DNA of 61,416 nt, taken from contig CANJIL010000013.1 of the NCBI GenBank assembly GCA_947474455.1, positions 1-61,416 on the forward strand, read 5' to 3'. The DNA comes from Hyphomonadaceae bacterium (GTDB lineage Bacteria > Pseudomonadota > Alphaproteobacteria > Caulobacterales > Hyphomonadaceae). Below the pieces are notes generated by a model. It saw only the letters and a program-made list of their open reading frames with translations. It was not told the DNA's origin and did no database searches. This document shows positions 52,567-61,224 of the stretch, one piece after another. A program made the position numbers and the translations under genes. The first letter of the stretch is position 1; each line of letters starts with the position of its first letter.

Positions 52567-53886
52567 ATGAGCGCTGCACGCTCCGCCACCTTCGCTCCGC
52601 GCCGGAACCGGCGCGTTGCCTTGCTTGTCGCTGCGGTGTCGGCCGCCGCCGTGCTCGCCGCCTGCGAAACCGGGCCGACGCCCGAAGAGATCGCGCAGAT
52701 GGACTGGCAGTCCGCCGCACGTATCGACACGCCGCCCGCCTATGAAACCTATCTACGCATGCACCCGATTGGCGAATACGGCGTTGTCGCCCGCCAGCGT
52801 ATCGAAGAACTGCGCATCCAGGAATCCGCCGCCTACGCCGTCGCCAAGCGCGCCGACACGGAAGGCGCGTATGTTGGCTACCTCGATCGCTTTCCGTGGG
52901 GCGTGAACGCAGCGGAAGCCGATGCTCGCCGCGCCGTTCTCGCTGCGCCGCGTCTTGCCGCCGAAGAGAACCGGGCGTGGCAGGAAGTCCGCAAGTCCGA
53001 CCACATCGAAATCTACGAGGCCTTTCTCGAAGACTGGCCGCGCGGCGCCCACGCAGTCGAAGCCCGCACGAAACTCGACGCCTTGTGGCGCACGGATCAG
53101 GGCGCATTCGTCCGCGCGCAGCGTTCCAGCTCGCCGTCCGAACTGCAGGCTTTCCTCACCGCGTGGCCGCGCTCGTCCTACGTCGAGGATGCGCGCCGTG
53201 AACTCGACCTGATCCGCCGCCGCGATGACGACGCCTGGCGCCGCGCGCTCGCAGACAACTCGGTTGAGGCCTACGACTTCTATCTGTCGAGCCAGCCATA
53301 CGGAGCATGGCGCATCGAGGCCTCGCGCGCGATCTCAGATCTGCGCGAGCGCGACTATCAGGCCTGGCGTTATGCCGCCGCGGTCGATCAGATCTGGGCC
53401 TACGAGAACTACCGCGCGAGCTATGCGTGGGGCGGCTGGTACGACACCGCCTTCTATCGGATCGACTGGATCCGCGGCGGGCGCGACTACTATCGCTGGA
53501 ACAATGGCTGGAACCACCAATGGGATCGCGGCTGGCGCTGGGGCGACGGACGCGATCACGATCGCGACAATGATCGCGACGACCGCAACACCTATCCCCC
53601 GCTCTTCAGCGGCCAGCGGCCCAGCGGCAACAACGCGGCGCAGCCTCCGGCGGCGGCTCCACCGCCCACGCCGCCGCAATCCGGCACGCCCGCGTCGCCA
53701 CCGCCGCTGTTCGGCGGCCAGAAGTACCGCCAGGGCGCCGCACCGCCCACGCCGCCGCCTCAGACGCGGTCGATACCGGCCCCGGATGCGCCTGGGGCTT
53801 CTCCGCCGCCACCCCCTCCACCGGCGCCGCGCCCGCCCGCCCGCGAGCTACGCGAGAAGCCCGATCGCGGGGAAATCTTTCAATAA
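52567..53886 (+). CDS. Lipoprotein with repeats and Pro-rich tail
   Basis: A 439-residue protein. The signal peptide ends in VLAAC, a clear lipobox. Several units of about 35-50 residues follow with the pattern Y-x2-YL-x2-(F/W)P-x-G-x3-(V/A)-x2-A: GAYVGYLDRFPWGVNAAEAD, IYEAFLEDWPRGAHAVEART, LQAFLTAWPRSSYVEDARRE, AYDFYLSSQPYGAWRIEASR. Then a Trp/Tyr/Asp-rich segment (WNNGWNHQWDRGWRWGDGRD) and a Pro-rich tail with repeated PPPLFGGQK-like pieces. It looks like a surface or envelope protein; the family is unknown to me. Confidence 0.7.
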   Translation: MSAARSATFAPRRNRRVALLVAAVSAAAVLAACETGPTPEEIAQMDWQSAARIDTPPAYETYLRMHPIGEYGVVARQRIEELRIQESAAYAVAKRADTEGAYVGYLDRFPWGVNAAEADARRAVLAAPRLAAEENRAWQEVRKSDHIEIYEAFLEDWPRGAHAVEARTKLDALWRTDQGAFVRAQRSSSPSELQAFLTAWPRSSYVEDARRELDLIRRRDDDAWRRALADNSVEAYDFYLSSQPYGAWRIEASRAISDLRERDYQAWRYAAAVDQIWAYENYRASYAWGGWYDTAFYRIDWIRGGRDYYRWNNGWNHQWDRGWRWGDGRDHDRDNDRDDRNTYPPLFSGQRPSGNNAAQPPAAAPPPTPPQSGTPASPPPLFGGQKYRQGAAPPTPPPQTRSIPAPDAPGASPPPPPPPAPRPPARELREKPDRGEIFQ

Positions 53887-54107
53887 GAAAGGCGTGGACG
53901 CGGCGCTGGGGACAAACCGGCCCGGTCGGGCTATGCTTTTGAGGATTCGGCTGGGGATTTACGTCCTAGGCCGTGACGGGCGACGGGTTGCAGCTATTTC
54001 ACTGGTGAAGACGGCGTTCCGCGCTCTACCTCCCACACAGGCGAGGCTGGGGCTGGACGTTGTCCGGCGCCTGGCAGCGCCCTGAACGAGGCTGGCGGGG
54101 CGATAAG

Positions 54108-56105
54108 ATGACGACCGAGACTCCCGATCCACCGTCCACAAAACCGCCTGGCCCCTCTTTCGGCCAACGCTCGGCTAACGCAAACGCAAGTGACGTCCAG
54201 AGCCTTCTGATGCGTTACGGCCCGCCGGTCCTGAAGCTGGTCGGCACGCTCGCTGCGGTTGGCCTCGTAACGTTCGGCTTGCTGTGGAACAGCCTATTCG
54301 CGAAGATGCCCTCGCTGCCGAGCCGCGAGGCGCTGTGGGCGCTCAATCGCGAACCCGCGGTCGAGTTCATTGACGTCAAAGGCGCCACCATCTCCGTCCG
54401 TGGGCCTCGCTACGGGCGCGCTGTGCTGGCCGAACAGCTGCCAGCCCACGTGGTCAACGCCTTCATCGCCGCCGAGGATCGTCGCTTCCGCGAGCACACC
54501 GGCATCGACATGTGGGCGGTTGTCCGCGCCCTTCTGGCCAACGCCCGCGCCGGCCGCACGGTCGAGGGCGCATCGACGATCACGCAGCAGCTGGTCAAGA
54601 ACCTCTTCCTCACACCCGACCAGACCATCAAGCGCAAGGCGCAGGAAGCCCGCCTCGCCGGAGACCTCGAACGCCTCCTGTCCAAGAGCGAGATTCTCGA
54701 TCTCTATCTCAACCGCATCTATCTCGGCGCCGGCGCCTACGGCCTGGACGCCGCTGCACGCACCTATTTCGGCAAACCGCCGGCGGATCTCACGCTGGCA
54801 GAGTCCGCCATGCTCGCCTCCTTCCCCAAGGCGCCCACCCGCTTCGCCAACGAGGCGCAGAGCACACGTGCGAAGGAACGTCAGCACTACGTTCTCACCC
54901 AGATGGTCGAAGCCGGCTTCATCTCGAAGACGCAGGCCGATGACGCCTATGGCCAGGAACTCATTTTCGCGAAGGACACGCCCGACACCTTCACCGGCCA
55001 CGCGCTCGACTATGCGGTTGAGCGCGTCCACGACATCCTCCCCAACCCGCCGCCGGATCTTGTTATCAAACTCACTCTCGATCTCTCGCTCCAGACGGCA
55101 GCGCAGGATTCCGTCGAGCATGGCCTCGGCACCATGGGCAGGGACCGCCGCGCCTCCGAAGGCGCCGCCATCCTGATCGACGTCAACGGCGCCATCCGCG
55201 CCATGGTGGGCGGCCGCGACTATCTGAAGTCGCAGTTCAACCGCGCCACCCAGGCGCGCCGCCAACCCGGCTCCTCTTTCAAGATGTTCGTCTACGCCGC
55301 AGCCCTCGAAGACGGCATGACGCCCGGCACTGTGCGCTACGACATGCCGATCACCATCAACAACTGGCGCCCGCGTAACTATGGCGGCGAATACCGCGGC
55401 GCCGTCACGCTATCCGAAGCGCTAGCGGAATCGCTCAACACCGTCGCCGCCCAGATCGGCAACGAGATCGGCGTCGACAAGGTGACCGCGCTCGCCCACG
55501 AGTTCGGCGTCAAGTCCACGCTGCACAATTACCCCTCCATCACGCTCGGTTCGGACGAAGTCACGCTGCTCGACATGACCACGGGCTTCGGCGTGCTCGC
55601 CAAGGGCGGCCTGCAGATGTCGCCCTACATTATAGATGAGATCCGCAACTCGAAGGGGGACCTGCTCTACTCGAACCCGGTCACCACTTCGCCGCGCATC
55701 TACCCGGAAAAGCTTGTCGGCGAGATGAACTCGATGCTTACGCGGGTCGTCGTGGCGGGAACGGGCGGCGCCGCCCGTATCCCCGGCTGGGACGTCGCGG
55801 GCAAGACCGGCACCAGCCAGGATTGGCGCGACGCGTGGTTTCTTGGCTACACCACCCGCTATGTCGGCGGCGTCTGGGTCGGCAATGACGACGACAAGCC
55901 GATGGCCAAGATCACCGGGGGCGAAATGTCGGCCCGCATTTGGGCGGACATGATGAAGGTCGCGCTCAAGGACATCCCGCCCGAACCGCTCCCCGGCGCC
56001 AAGCAGGCGGAGGAATACCTGTCGACCGAAACGCAGGACCGCCTGAACTTTTACCGCCGCCTCGCCAGCGCCTTCGCCTCGGTCGCCGCGCGCGGCGGCG
56101 GGTGA
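54108..56105 (+). CDS. Bifunctional penicillin-binding protein (class A, PBP1A-like)
   Basis: A 665-residue peptidoglycan synthase. Cytoplasmic Pro-rich start, membrane helix at residues 41-60, then a GT51 glycosyltransferase domain (AFIAAEDRRFREHTGID, GASTITQQLVKNLFL). The transpeptidase has the Ser-x-x-Lys in RQPGSSFKMFVY, SxN in AESLNTVAAQ and KTG in GKTGTSQDWRDAWF. I used ATG 54108, because residues before it do not fit the family. Intact. It is preceded by 220 bp after the Pro-rich lipoprotein gene, without a visible gene. Confidence 0.92.
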   Translation: MTTETPDPPSTKPPGPSFGQRSANANASDVQSLLMRYGPPVLKLVGTLAAVGLVTFGLLWNSLFAKMPSLPSREALWALNREPAVEFIDVKGATISVRGPRYGRAVLAEQLPAHVVNAFIAAEDRRFREHTGIDMWAVVRALLANARAGRTVEGASTITQQLVKNLFLTPDQTIKRKAQEARLAGDLERLLSKSEILDLYLNRIYLGAGAYGLDAAARTYFGKPPADLTLAESAMLASFPKAPTRFANEAQSTRAKERQHYVLTQMVEAGFISKTQADDAYGQELIFAKDTPDTFTGHALDYAVERVHDILPNPPPDLVIKLTLDLSLQTAAQDSVEHGLGTMGRDRRASEGAAILIDVNGAIRAMVGGRDYLKSQFNRATQARRQPGSSFKMFVYAAALEDGMTPGTVRYDMPITINNWRPRNYGGEYRGAVTLSEALAESLNTVAAQIGNEIGVDKVTALAHEFGVKSTLHNYPSITLGSDEVTLLDMTTGFGVLAKGGLQMSPYIIDEIRNSKGDLLYSNPVTTSPRIYPEKLVGEMNSMLTRVVVAGTGGAARIPGWDVAGKTGTSQDWRDAWFLGYTTRYVGGVWVGNDDDKPMAKITGGEMSARIWADMMKVALKDIPPEPLPGAKQAEEYLSTETQDRLNFYRRLASAFASVAARGGG

Positions 56106-56170
56106 TCTCGCCTTATTGAGCATCACGCCATAACTACGCGTATCGGCGTAACCAGCGCATCTTTGCCGCT

Positions 56171-56203
56171 TGACCCCCCGTAAGTGTCGACTTACCGTAA
56201 GCC
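56171..56203 (+). promoter_or_regulatory. Probable promoter with ArsR operator
   Basis: A TTGACC (56171-56176) is followed by an inverted repeat GTAAGT-GTCG-ACTTAC (56181-56196) directly upstream of the ArsR gene. The -10 box is less clear (a TTACCG at 56193). Layout matches the other ArsR promoter at 36379, but with another operator sequence. A transcription start near 56204 would again make the ArsR mRNA leaderless. Confidence 0.6.
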
Positions 56204-56500
56204 ATGAGTTACTCTGCTTCCCTCGTGGCCCTGGCCGATCCGACGCGCCGCAAGATATTCGAGCGACTGCGGCGCGGTCCTCTGGCCGTCGGGGCGATCG
56301 CGGAAGGGCTGCCGGTCAGCCGGCCGGCAGTGTCACAGCATCTCAAGGTGCTGAAGGAGGCCGGGCTGCTGACCGAAACTCAGGATGGCGCACGGCGAAT
56401 CTACCGTATCGACCCGGAAGGGCTGGGCCAGCTGCGCGCCTGGCTCGACCAGTTCTGGGATGTTGCGCTGGAGAATTTCAAGGCAGACGCCGAGAAGTAG
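56204..56500 (+). CDS. ArsR-family repressor of the second SRPBCC locus
   Basis: A 98-residue winged-helix repressor: LVALADPTRRKIFERLRRGP, PVSRPAVSQHLKVLKEAGLL and ARRIYRIDPEGLGQLRAWLD. No cysteine metal site. It ends WDVALENFKADAEK, the helix typical of ArsR proteins partnered with SRPBCC genes. The SRPBCC gene begins 11 bp downstream but carries a stop, so this regulator may have lost its partner. No good ribosome binding site is present, consistent with a leaderless transcript. Confidence 0.88.
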   Translation: MSYSASLVALADPTRRKIFERLRRGPLAVGAIAEGLPVSRPAVSQHLKVLKEAGLLTETQDGARRIYRIDPEGLGQLRAWLDQFWDVALENFKADAEK

Positions 56501-56511
56501 GGGCGTGGGAA

Positions 56512-56994
56512 ATGACGAAGACGATCGTGATTGCGCCGGTGAGGAAGAGCCTCGTGATCGAGGCAAGCCAGGCGCACGCTTTCGACGTGTTCACAGCGGG
56601 ACTCGATCGCTGGTGGCCAAAGGAACACCACATCGGCGAGGCGCCCGTCGTGAAAGCGATGATCGAACCGTGGAAAGGGGGCCGCTAGTTTACGCTCCAC
56701 GCGGACGGCAAGGAAGCCACCACGGGCCACTTGCTGGTGTGGGATGCACCCAGCCGCATCGTCTTCACCTGGGAAATCAACGGCCAGTGGAAGCCGGAGA
56801 CCAATCCCAAATTCGCCTCCGAAGTCGACGTGCGCTTCATCGCCGAAGGCCCCAACCGCACGCGCGTCGAACTCGACCACTACAACTTCGAACGCATGCA
56901 CGATGTCGAAGGCGCCAGGGGAATGCGCAACGACGTCGACAACGGTTGGCCCGGCATCCTCGAAGGCTACAAGAAGACGGCGCAGTCCGGCTGA
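56512..56994 (+). pseudogene. SRPBCC gene with an internal TAG
   Basis: ATG 56512 starts KTIVIAPVRKSLVIEASQAH and AFDVFTAGLDRWWPKEHHIG; after GGR there is a TAG at 56686-56688 where relatives have Trp (a single G-to-A change from TGG). The same frame then continues FTLHADGKEATTGHLLVWDA, SRIVFTWEINGQW, VELDHYNFERMHD and NGWPGILEGYKKTAQSG. No other damage is visible, so the inactivation is young, or the base is an error. A late restart is unlikely to give a folded protein. Confidence 0.85.
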
Positions 56995-57115
56995 CCGGAC
57001 TAGGCAAAACCTCCATCTGTTTCGGCTACTTTGCTGAGCGCCAGCCCATCTCCAACAGGCAATGGTAACACTCTAGAACGAACTCACCGGAACCTGTTCG
57101 AGACGCCGACTGCGA

Positions 57116-57539
57116 TCAGATCGCTCGCATCCGATTGCCGCGCGCATTGTGGTCGACTTCCGCAAGACCGAGCGCATCCATCAAAGGCGGCACATACATG
57201 CCGAAACGGCCGCGCAATTCCTTTTTTAGGCCATACCAGCCGCCGATCGGATTGATGCCCGAGCGCCCCCAGGCTTCGACCGTGCCGTCCTTGGCGCCCT
57301 TCTGCTCGTCGGCCGAGCCGAGCTCCATCCAGTCGCCGTGCTTCTTGAGCATCTCGTGAAGATCGTTCAGGCAACGTGCATCGTAGATGCAGCACGGTAT
57401 TGCCGACGGTGCAGACCAGCACGTCTCTTCCGTTCTTCTTGTCGCGGTGCATCGTAAAATCAGACGTGAGCGGCGGCGTCTTCAACCGCCAGGGATCATC
57501 GGGCGTGCCTGCACCGTGGGTTGCCTTCTTGGCGGCCAT
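57116..57539 (-). pseudogene. Frameshifted conserved protein of unknown function (DUF6855-like)
   Basis: From ATG 57539 the frame reads GAGTPDDPWRLKTPPLTSDF, HRDKKNGRDVLVCTVGNTVL and then an extra C after CTGCAT shifts it. The next frame completes the protein: YDARCLNDLHEMLKKHGDWM, GTVEAWGRSGINPIGGWYGL and FGMYVPPLMDALGLAEVDHN, ending at 57116. The pieces fit without gap after removal of one base. I recall this as a small uncharacterised family; the DUF number is from memory. It lies 10 bp downstream of an intact SRPBCC gene on the same strand. Confidence 0.8.
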
Positions 57540-57549
57540 CGAAACCTCC

Positions 57550-58005
57550 CTATGGGTTGGCCTCCGCCGCACGTTTGAGATCGGCGGCGTAGCGGGTAAA
57601 CACGGGTACAAAGTCCGGCAGACTTGCCGCTATCATCGGCAGCATCAAGCCGCTGAAGGTCTCCGTCATAACGAAGCGCGTTCCCGCGCCCGCAGGCTCA
57701 AGTTCGTACACCCGCACACCCCGAAACATCGGCGCGGCGCCATCCTGCCAGACCATGCGGCGGCTCGGTTCGAACACGGAAACCTTCGGCTTGAACAGGC
57801 GCGGAGAAATCGGAACGCGCACAGCAAGTTTTCGACCGAGCGCGATCGGCCCTTCGATGCTCGTCACCGTCGAGTTCCAACGAGGAAAGACCTCCGCGTC
57901 GGTCAACAAAGCCCACACGCGCTCTCGCGGCGCCGCAATCTCGTTGGACACTTTGACGGACTGCTTGAATGTTGACTTTTCCGCGCTCGCCTGTCCGTCC
58001 GCCAT
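57550..58005 (-). CDS. SRPBCC (polyketide cyclase-like) protein
   Basis: A 151-residue START-like protein: FKQSVKVSNEIAAPRERVWA, EVFPRWNSTVTSIEGPIAL, KVSVFEPSRRMVWQDGAAP and RFVMTETFSGLMLPMIAASL. I chose ATG 58005, with an excellent AGGAGAGG six bases upstream, over the longer frame from 58122. Intact; it could be co-transcribed with the frameshifted gene downstream. No ArsR gene is adjacent on this strand. From 58006 to 58293 no further gene is supported. Confidence 0.86.
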   Translation of the reverse strand: MADGQASAEKSTFKQSVKVSNEIAAPRERVWALLTDAEVFPRWNSTVTSIEGPIALGRKLAVRVPISPRLFKPKVSVFEPSRRMVWQDGAAPMFRGVRVYELEPAGAGTRFVMTETFSGLMLPMIAASLPDFVPVFTRYAADLKRAAEANP

Positions 58006-58293
58006 GTCAAACCTCTCCTGGCAGCCGCTTGCGCCAAACCATCTGCGACCGGTGTCCGCGAAGCTCATGACGGCCTCGTGACAGAATTTTGCAAGACCGG
58101 CCGACATGGAGTTTTCGACCAACCGCCTAGGGCCAATATCCGCAGTTCGAAACGTGTCGTCGATCGTCTGGATCTGTGCGGTCTCATTCTTGGACTGGGC
58201 GCTTATACTGACGCCATCGCCATATTCGAGCAGATGTAATTGTATCCCAGTTCGCTGGAAACGAAGGTTGGCGTGTGTGCAAAGTTTTGGGGG

Positions 58294-58320
58294 GGTGAGT
58301 TCAATCGGTCAGCGCAACAC
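58294..58320 (+). repeat. Left inverted repeat of the IS30 element
   Basis: Starts GGTGAG-TTCAA and ends CGCAACAC. Over the inner 20 bases it differs from the complement of the right repeat at three positions (one C/T change and an AG/GA swap). Confidence 0.78.
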
Positions 58321-58346
58321 GTACCCTGATTTCAGGAGGTGGAGCG

Positions 58347-59467
58347 ATGGCGATGAGGCGAAAATACCGCAGGACGAAGGTTACGGCGGCCGAGAGCGCC
58401 GAGCTTTGGGAGCGCTGGAAGAAGGGTGAAGGGCTGCATGCGATCGGCCAGGCGCCGGGCAGAGGCCATACCAGCATCGCCGCGCATGTGAGGCCAAGCG
58501 GAGGCATCAGACCGCCAGCCCGGCGACGCTCGATGCGCTCTTTGACGATGGCGGAACGCGAAGAGATCTCAAGGAGCATCGTTGAAGGCCGGTCTGTCCG
58601 GCGATAGCGCGTGCGCTCAGCCGGTCCGCTTCGACGGTCAGTCGCGAGATCCGCCGCAATGGCGGATTGCGTCGCTACCGGGCTGAAGCAGCCGACAAGC
58701 TCGCGTGGAAACGGGCTCTTCGCCCAAAGCTCTGCAAGTTGGCGATTAGCGGCGAGTTGCGGCAAGCTGTTGCTGCGAAGCTGAAAAGGAACTGGTCGCC
58801 CGAACAGATCGCGGGTTGGCTGAAGCGGACACATCCAGCAAACGAGGCGCGGGGCGTGCTGAAGCAGGAGCTTATGCCTTATCTGCGATCAGAGCGAGTC
58901 TTCCGCCGGTCGCGACACGCAACGCAAAAGAGAGGCAGGCAAGGCCAGATCGTGGATGCCGTGTCGATTAGCGAACGACCGGCGTCGGTCGAGGATCGCG
59001 CTGTGCCGGGCCACTGGGAAGGCGATCTGCTTTGCGGGCCGAACAACAGCAACATCGTCACCTTGGTTGAGCGACATTCGCGCTATGTGATGCTCGCCAG
59101 GATCCCGAGCCGAGATACACAGACCGTCGTCAGTACCTTGATCAAGCAAGTGCGGAAACTGCCGGACGAGTTCTATAAATCGCTGACCTGGGACCGCGGC
59201 AAAGAACTCGCTGATCACAAGCGCTTCACCATGGAAACCAACATCGACGTCTACTTCTGCGCTCCGCACAGCCCCTGGCAGCGCGGATCCAACGAAAACA
59301 TTAATCGCCTGCTCAGGCAGTACTTTCCAAAAGGAACTGATCTATCGCCGTTCTCGCAGGCGCACCTCAGCAAGGTGGCGCGCCAACTCAACGAGCGGCC
59401 AAGGAAAACACTGGGCCTCCAATCCCCAGCTGAGCGATTTAGCGAATGTGTTGCGTCGACCGGTTGA
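58347..59467 (+). pseudogene. IS30-family transposase, frameshifted and with an internal deletion
   Basis: First part from ATG 58347 (AGGAGG upstream): KYRRTKVTAAESAELWERWK to EISRSIVEGRSVRR, ending at TAG 58605-58607. Loss of one A after CGGCGA explains the stop; in the next frame the protein goes on ARALSRSASTVSREIRRNGG. The DDE residues are all present (GHWEGDLLCG, TWDRGKEL, NENINRLLRQYFPKGTDL). Between HPANEA and RGVLKQELM about 18 residues usual in IS30 (with VSHETIY) are missing. Unless translational frameshifting occurs, the element cannot move by itself. Confidence 0.85.
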
Positions 59468-59474
59468 GCCCACC
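59448..59474 (-). repeat. Right inverted repeat of the IS30 element
   Basis: Complement of the left end; its inner part overlaps the last codons and the stop of the transposase (59465-59467), as is common in IS30 elements. Outer part GGTGGGC-TCAA matches the left end except for two bases. Confidence 0.78.
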
Positions 59475-59736
59475 GGGATAAAGCCCTCGCAAATCCGCCG
59501 GGCTGGTGAACGGGAGGATTCTGCCCGCGCACTGACGTAAGGGAGTCTTGAAGTCGACCGAACTTCCAGATCTGAGGGCGTTGGTCGCACCGCCCTCGGC
59601 GTGTCGGGTACTGCGCACAACCCAACTGGCGCCTCAACCAGAAACGCCTCGAACGCGCACAGCTGAACAGGTGAAAGCGGTGAGCACGCCGCGTGGTTCG
59701 ACCGGCGCGCTCACAAGCAGCGAACGAGAGAGGGCT

Positions 59737-60168
59737 CTAGATTTTTCCCAGCAACCGGAACACGCCCGTGGCCCGCGCCCGCGTCTGTCCACCGACGACC
59801 ACCAGGCATTCAGTATGAGCGACGTCATCATCGTGATCGACAAGGCGAGCCTGCGCCTCCATCCACGCGCCCTGTCGCACCGCATCGAAATACTCCGTGC
59901 TCATGCGAAGCGTCACCATGCGCCGCGGCATCGCGCTGAGCGTCGCTCGCGCCATTGCGCTGTCGCAGACCGTGGCGATCATGCCGCCGTGCATGAAGCC
60001 CAGCGTGTTGGTGTGAACAAGCTCGACCCGCAATCCAAGCGTCATCCGCCCCAGCGGATTGTCTTCGCGCTGCAACAGCGGCCCAACATGATCGACGAAT
60101 GGAGCACGCAGGATGTGGATGAAACCGTGCGGAGGGTCTGGAGCAGGAGGAGGCGGATCAGCCGCCAT
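59737..60168 (-). CDS. PaaI-like hotdog-fold thioesterase
   Basis: A 143-residue acyl-CoA thioesterase of the hotdog fold: LGRMTLGLRVELVHTNTLGF, MHGGMIATVCDSAMARAT, with the HGG and downstream Asp/Ser of the PaaI group, and EAQARLVDHDDDVAHTECLV at the end. It hydrolyses an acyl-CoA of unknown identity. Its start overlaps the end of the DUF192 gene by 11 bp, so they are coupled. Intact; N-terminus Pro-rich. Confidence 0.87.
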   Translation of the reverse strand: MAADPPPPAPDPPHGFIHILRAPFVDHVGPLLQREDNPLGRMTLGLRVELVHTNTLGFMHGGMIATVCDSAMARATLSAMPRRMVTLRMSTEYFDAVRQGAWMEAQARLVDHDDDVAHTECLVVVGGQTRARATGVFRLLGKI

Positions 60169-60610
60169 TGCCGAACAACTTGTTCTGCACCTTGTCGCCC
60201 GGCTTCAGCCCCAGCACGATCGACTGGCCCCCGGCAATCTGCAGAACCGCCGCCGAGCCGAGCCCCGGCGAGATATTGCGCAGGCTGCCCGGCCGGGCAT
60301 TCACCGCGATCGCCCGCACCGTCCCGTCGCCATCGACGAACAGCATGTCGAGATCGATCTTCACGTCCTTCATGGTCAGCTGGACCTGCTCGCGCACCGT
60401 GCGGAAATCCATCAGCAGGCCATAGTCCTTCGCCAGCGTGGTCCGCCCGGTGAGGCCTTTGGTGATCTCCGGCAGCGTATCGGCCAGCTCGACCTGGAAG
60501 GAATGCGTCTTCCCGCCCGAGACAATGCGCAACGGCTCCATCGGCGTCTGCGCCAGTGCGCTGGTGGAAAATGCGGCGGCAAGGGCCGCGAGAGACAGTG
60601 TGCGTTTCAT
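60158..60610 (-). CDS. Exported DUF192 protein
   Basis: A 150-residue protein with a signal peptide (MKRTLSLAALAAAFSTSALA) and one DUF192 domain: SFQVELADTLPEITKGLTGR, GLLMDFRTVREQVQLTMKDV, DLDMLFVDGDGTVRAIAVNA, AAVLQIAGGQSIVLGLKPGD. The family is widespread with unknown function. I chose ATG 60610, where the signal peptide begins. Commonly found near cold-shock genes in alphaproteobacteria; here the double cold-shock gene is 86 bp upstream on the same strand. Confidence 0.9.
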   Translation of the reverse strand: MKRTLSLAALAAAFSTSALAQTPMEPLRIVSGGKTHSFQVELADTLPEITKGLTGRTTLAKDYGLLMDFRTVREQVQLTMKDVKIDLDMLFVDGDGTVRAIAVNARPGSLRNISPGLGSAAVLQIAGGQSIVLGLKPGDKVQNKLFGNGG

Positions 60611-60696
60611 GGCCCACGGGCATAAGGCGCCGCCGGTCCGAAGCCAAGAGCGGACGCCGTCCACAATCAGCGAGAGAAGCCGGGAGCGCTACCACG

Positions 60697-61224
60697 CTAG
60701 TTCCCGTCGTGCAGCTTCGCACTCACAATGTGCCGGCCCTTCTGGCCCTTGCCGACGCAGGCGAGAAGCTTCTGCCCCGGCTGAAGGTCCTCGATGCCGG
60801 CCTTGCGCACCACAACCATATGGATGAAAATGTCTTCCGGATCTTCGAGGCGCTGTACGAAACCGTAGCCCTTGGTGCGGTTGAACCACTTCACCAGCAC
60901 GACCTCGACCAGCCCGCCTTCTTCCGGCACCGCATCGTTCTCGTTCGCCGAAAGCTCGAGAACCTCGCTCACCTGATATCCGCGGTCGCGCATCGCGACG
61001 TTGCAGACGATCCGCGCGCCTTCCGGCGCCGAGTCCTGCCCGAACTTCCGCATCACCGAGATATGGAGCAGCACGTCCCGCTTGAGCCCGCCGCCCACCG
61101 GCCCCGCGTCGGGAACCACGAATCCATAACCTTTCGCGGGGTCAAACCACTTCACGCGGCCCTCGACCGTGATGACCGCTTCGGCTTCATCCTCAGGCGG
61201 CATCTTGTTTTGTTGCTGTTGCAT
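60697..61224 (-). CDS. Cold-shock protein with two CSD domains
   Basis: A 175-residue RNA/DNA-binding protein with two cold-shock domains: the first has [20 protein letters not shown] and [14 protein letters not shown]; the second [20 protein letters not shown] and [18 protein letters not shown]. Each has the RNP1 motif (KGYGFV) and an RNP2-like motif (VLLHIS, IFIHMV). A short acidic linker ([15 protein letters not shown]) separates them. The double-CSD form is a Caulobacterales/Rhizobiales feature (CspC/CspD type). I chose ATG 61224 (MQQQQNK), as the longer start adds an unlike segment. From 61225 to the right edge I see no gene. Confidence 0.9.
   Translation of the reverse strand: MQQQQNKMPPEDEAEAVITVEGRVKWFDPAKGYGFVVPDAGPVGGGLKRDVLLHISVMRKFGQDSAPEGARIVCNVAMRDRGYQVSEVLELSANENDAVPEEGGLVEVVLVKWFNRTKGYGFVQRLEDPEDIFIHMVVVRKAGIEDLQPGQKLLACVGKGQKGRHIVSAKLHDGN

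Larger units (their letters stand above)
58294..59474 (+). mobile_element. IS30-family insertion sequence, probably inactive
   Basis: Both ends carry matching inverted repeats of about 27 bp, and the element is about 1.18 kb, a normal IS30 size. The only gene is a transposase broken by a frameshift. Three G residues flank each end (58291-58293 and 59475-59477), a possible 3-bp target duplication, although the left side is a G run. It lies between the SRPBCC gene and the thioesterase gene and interrupts no recognised gene. From 59475 to 59736 I see nothing. Confidence 0.82.
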
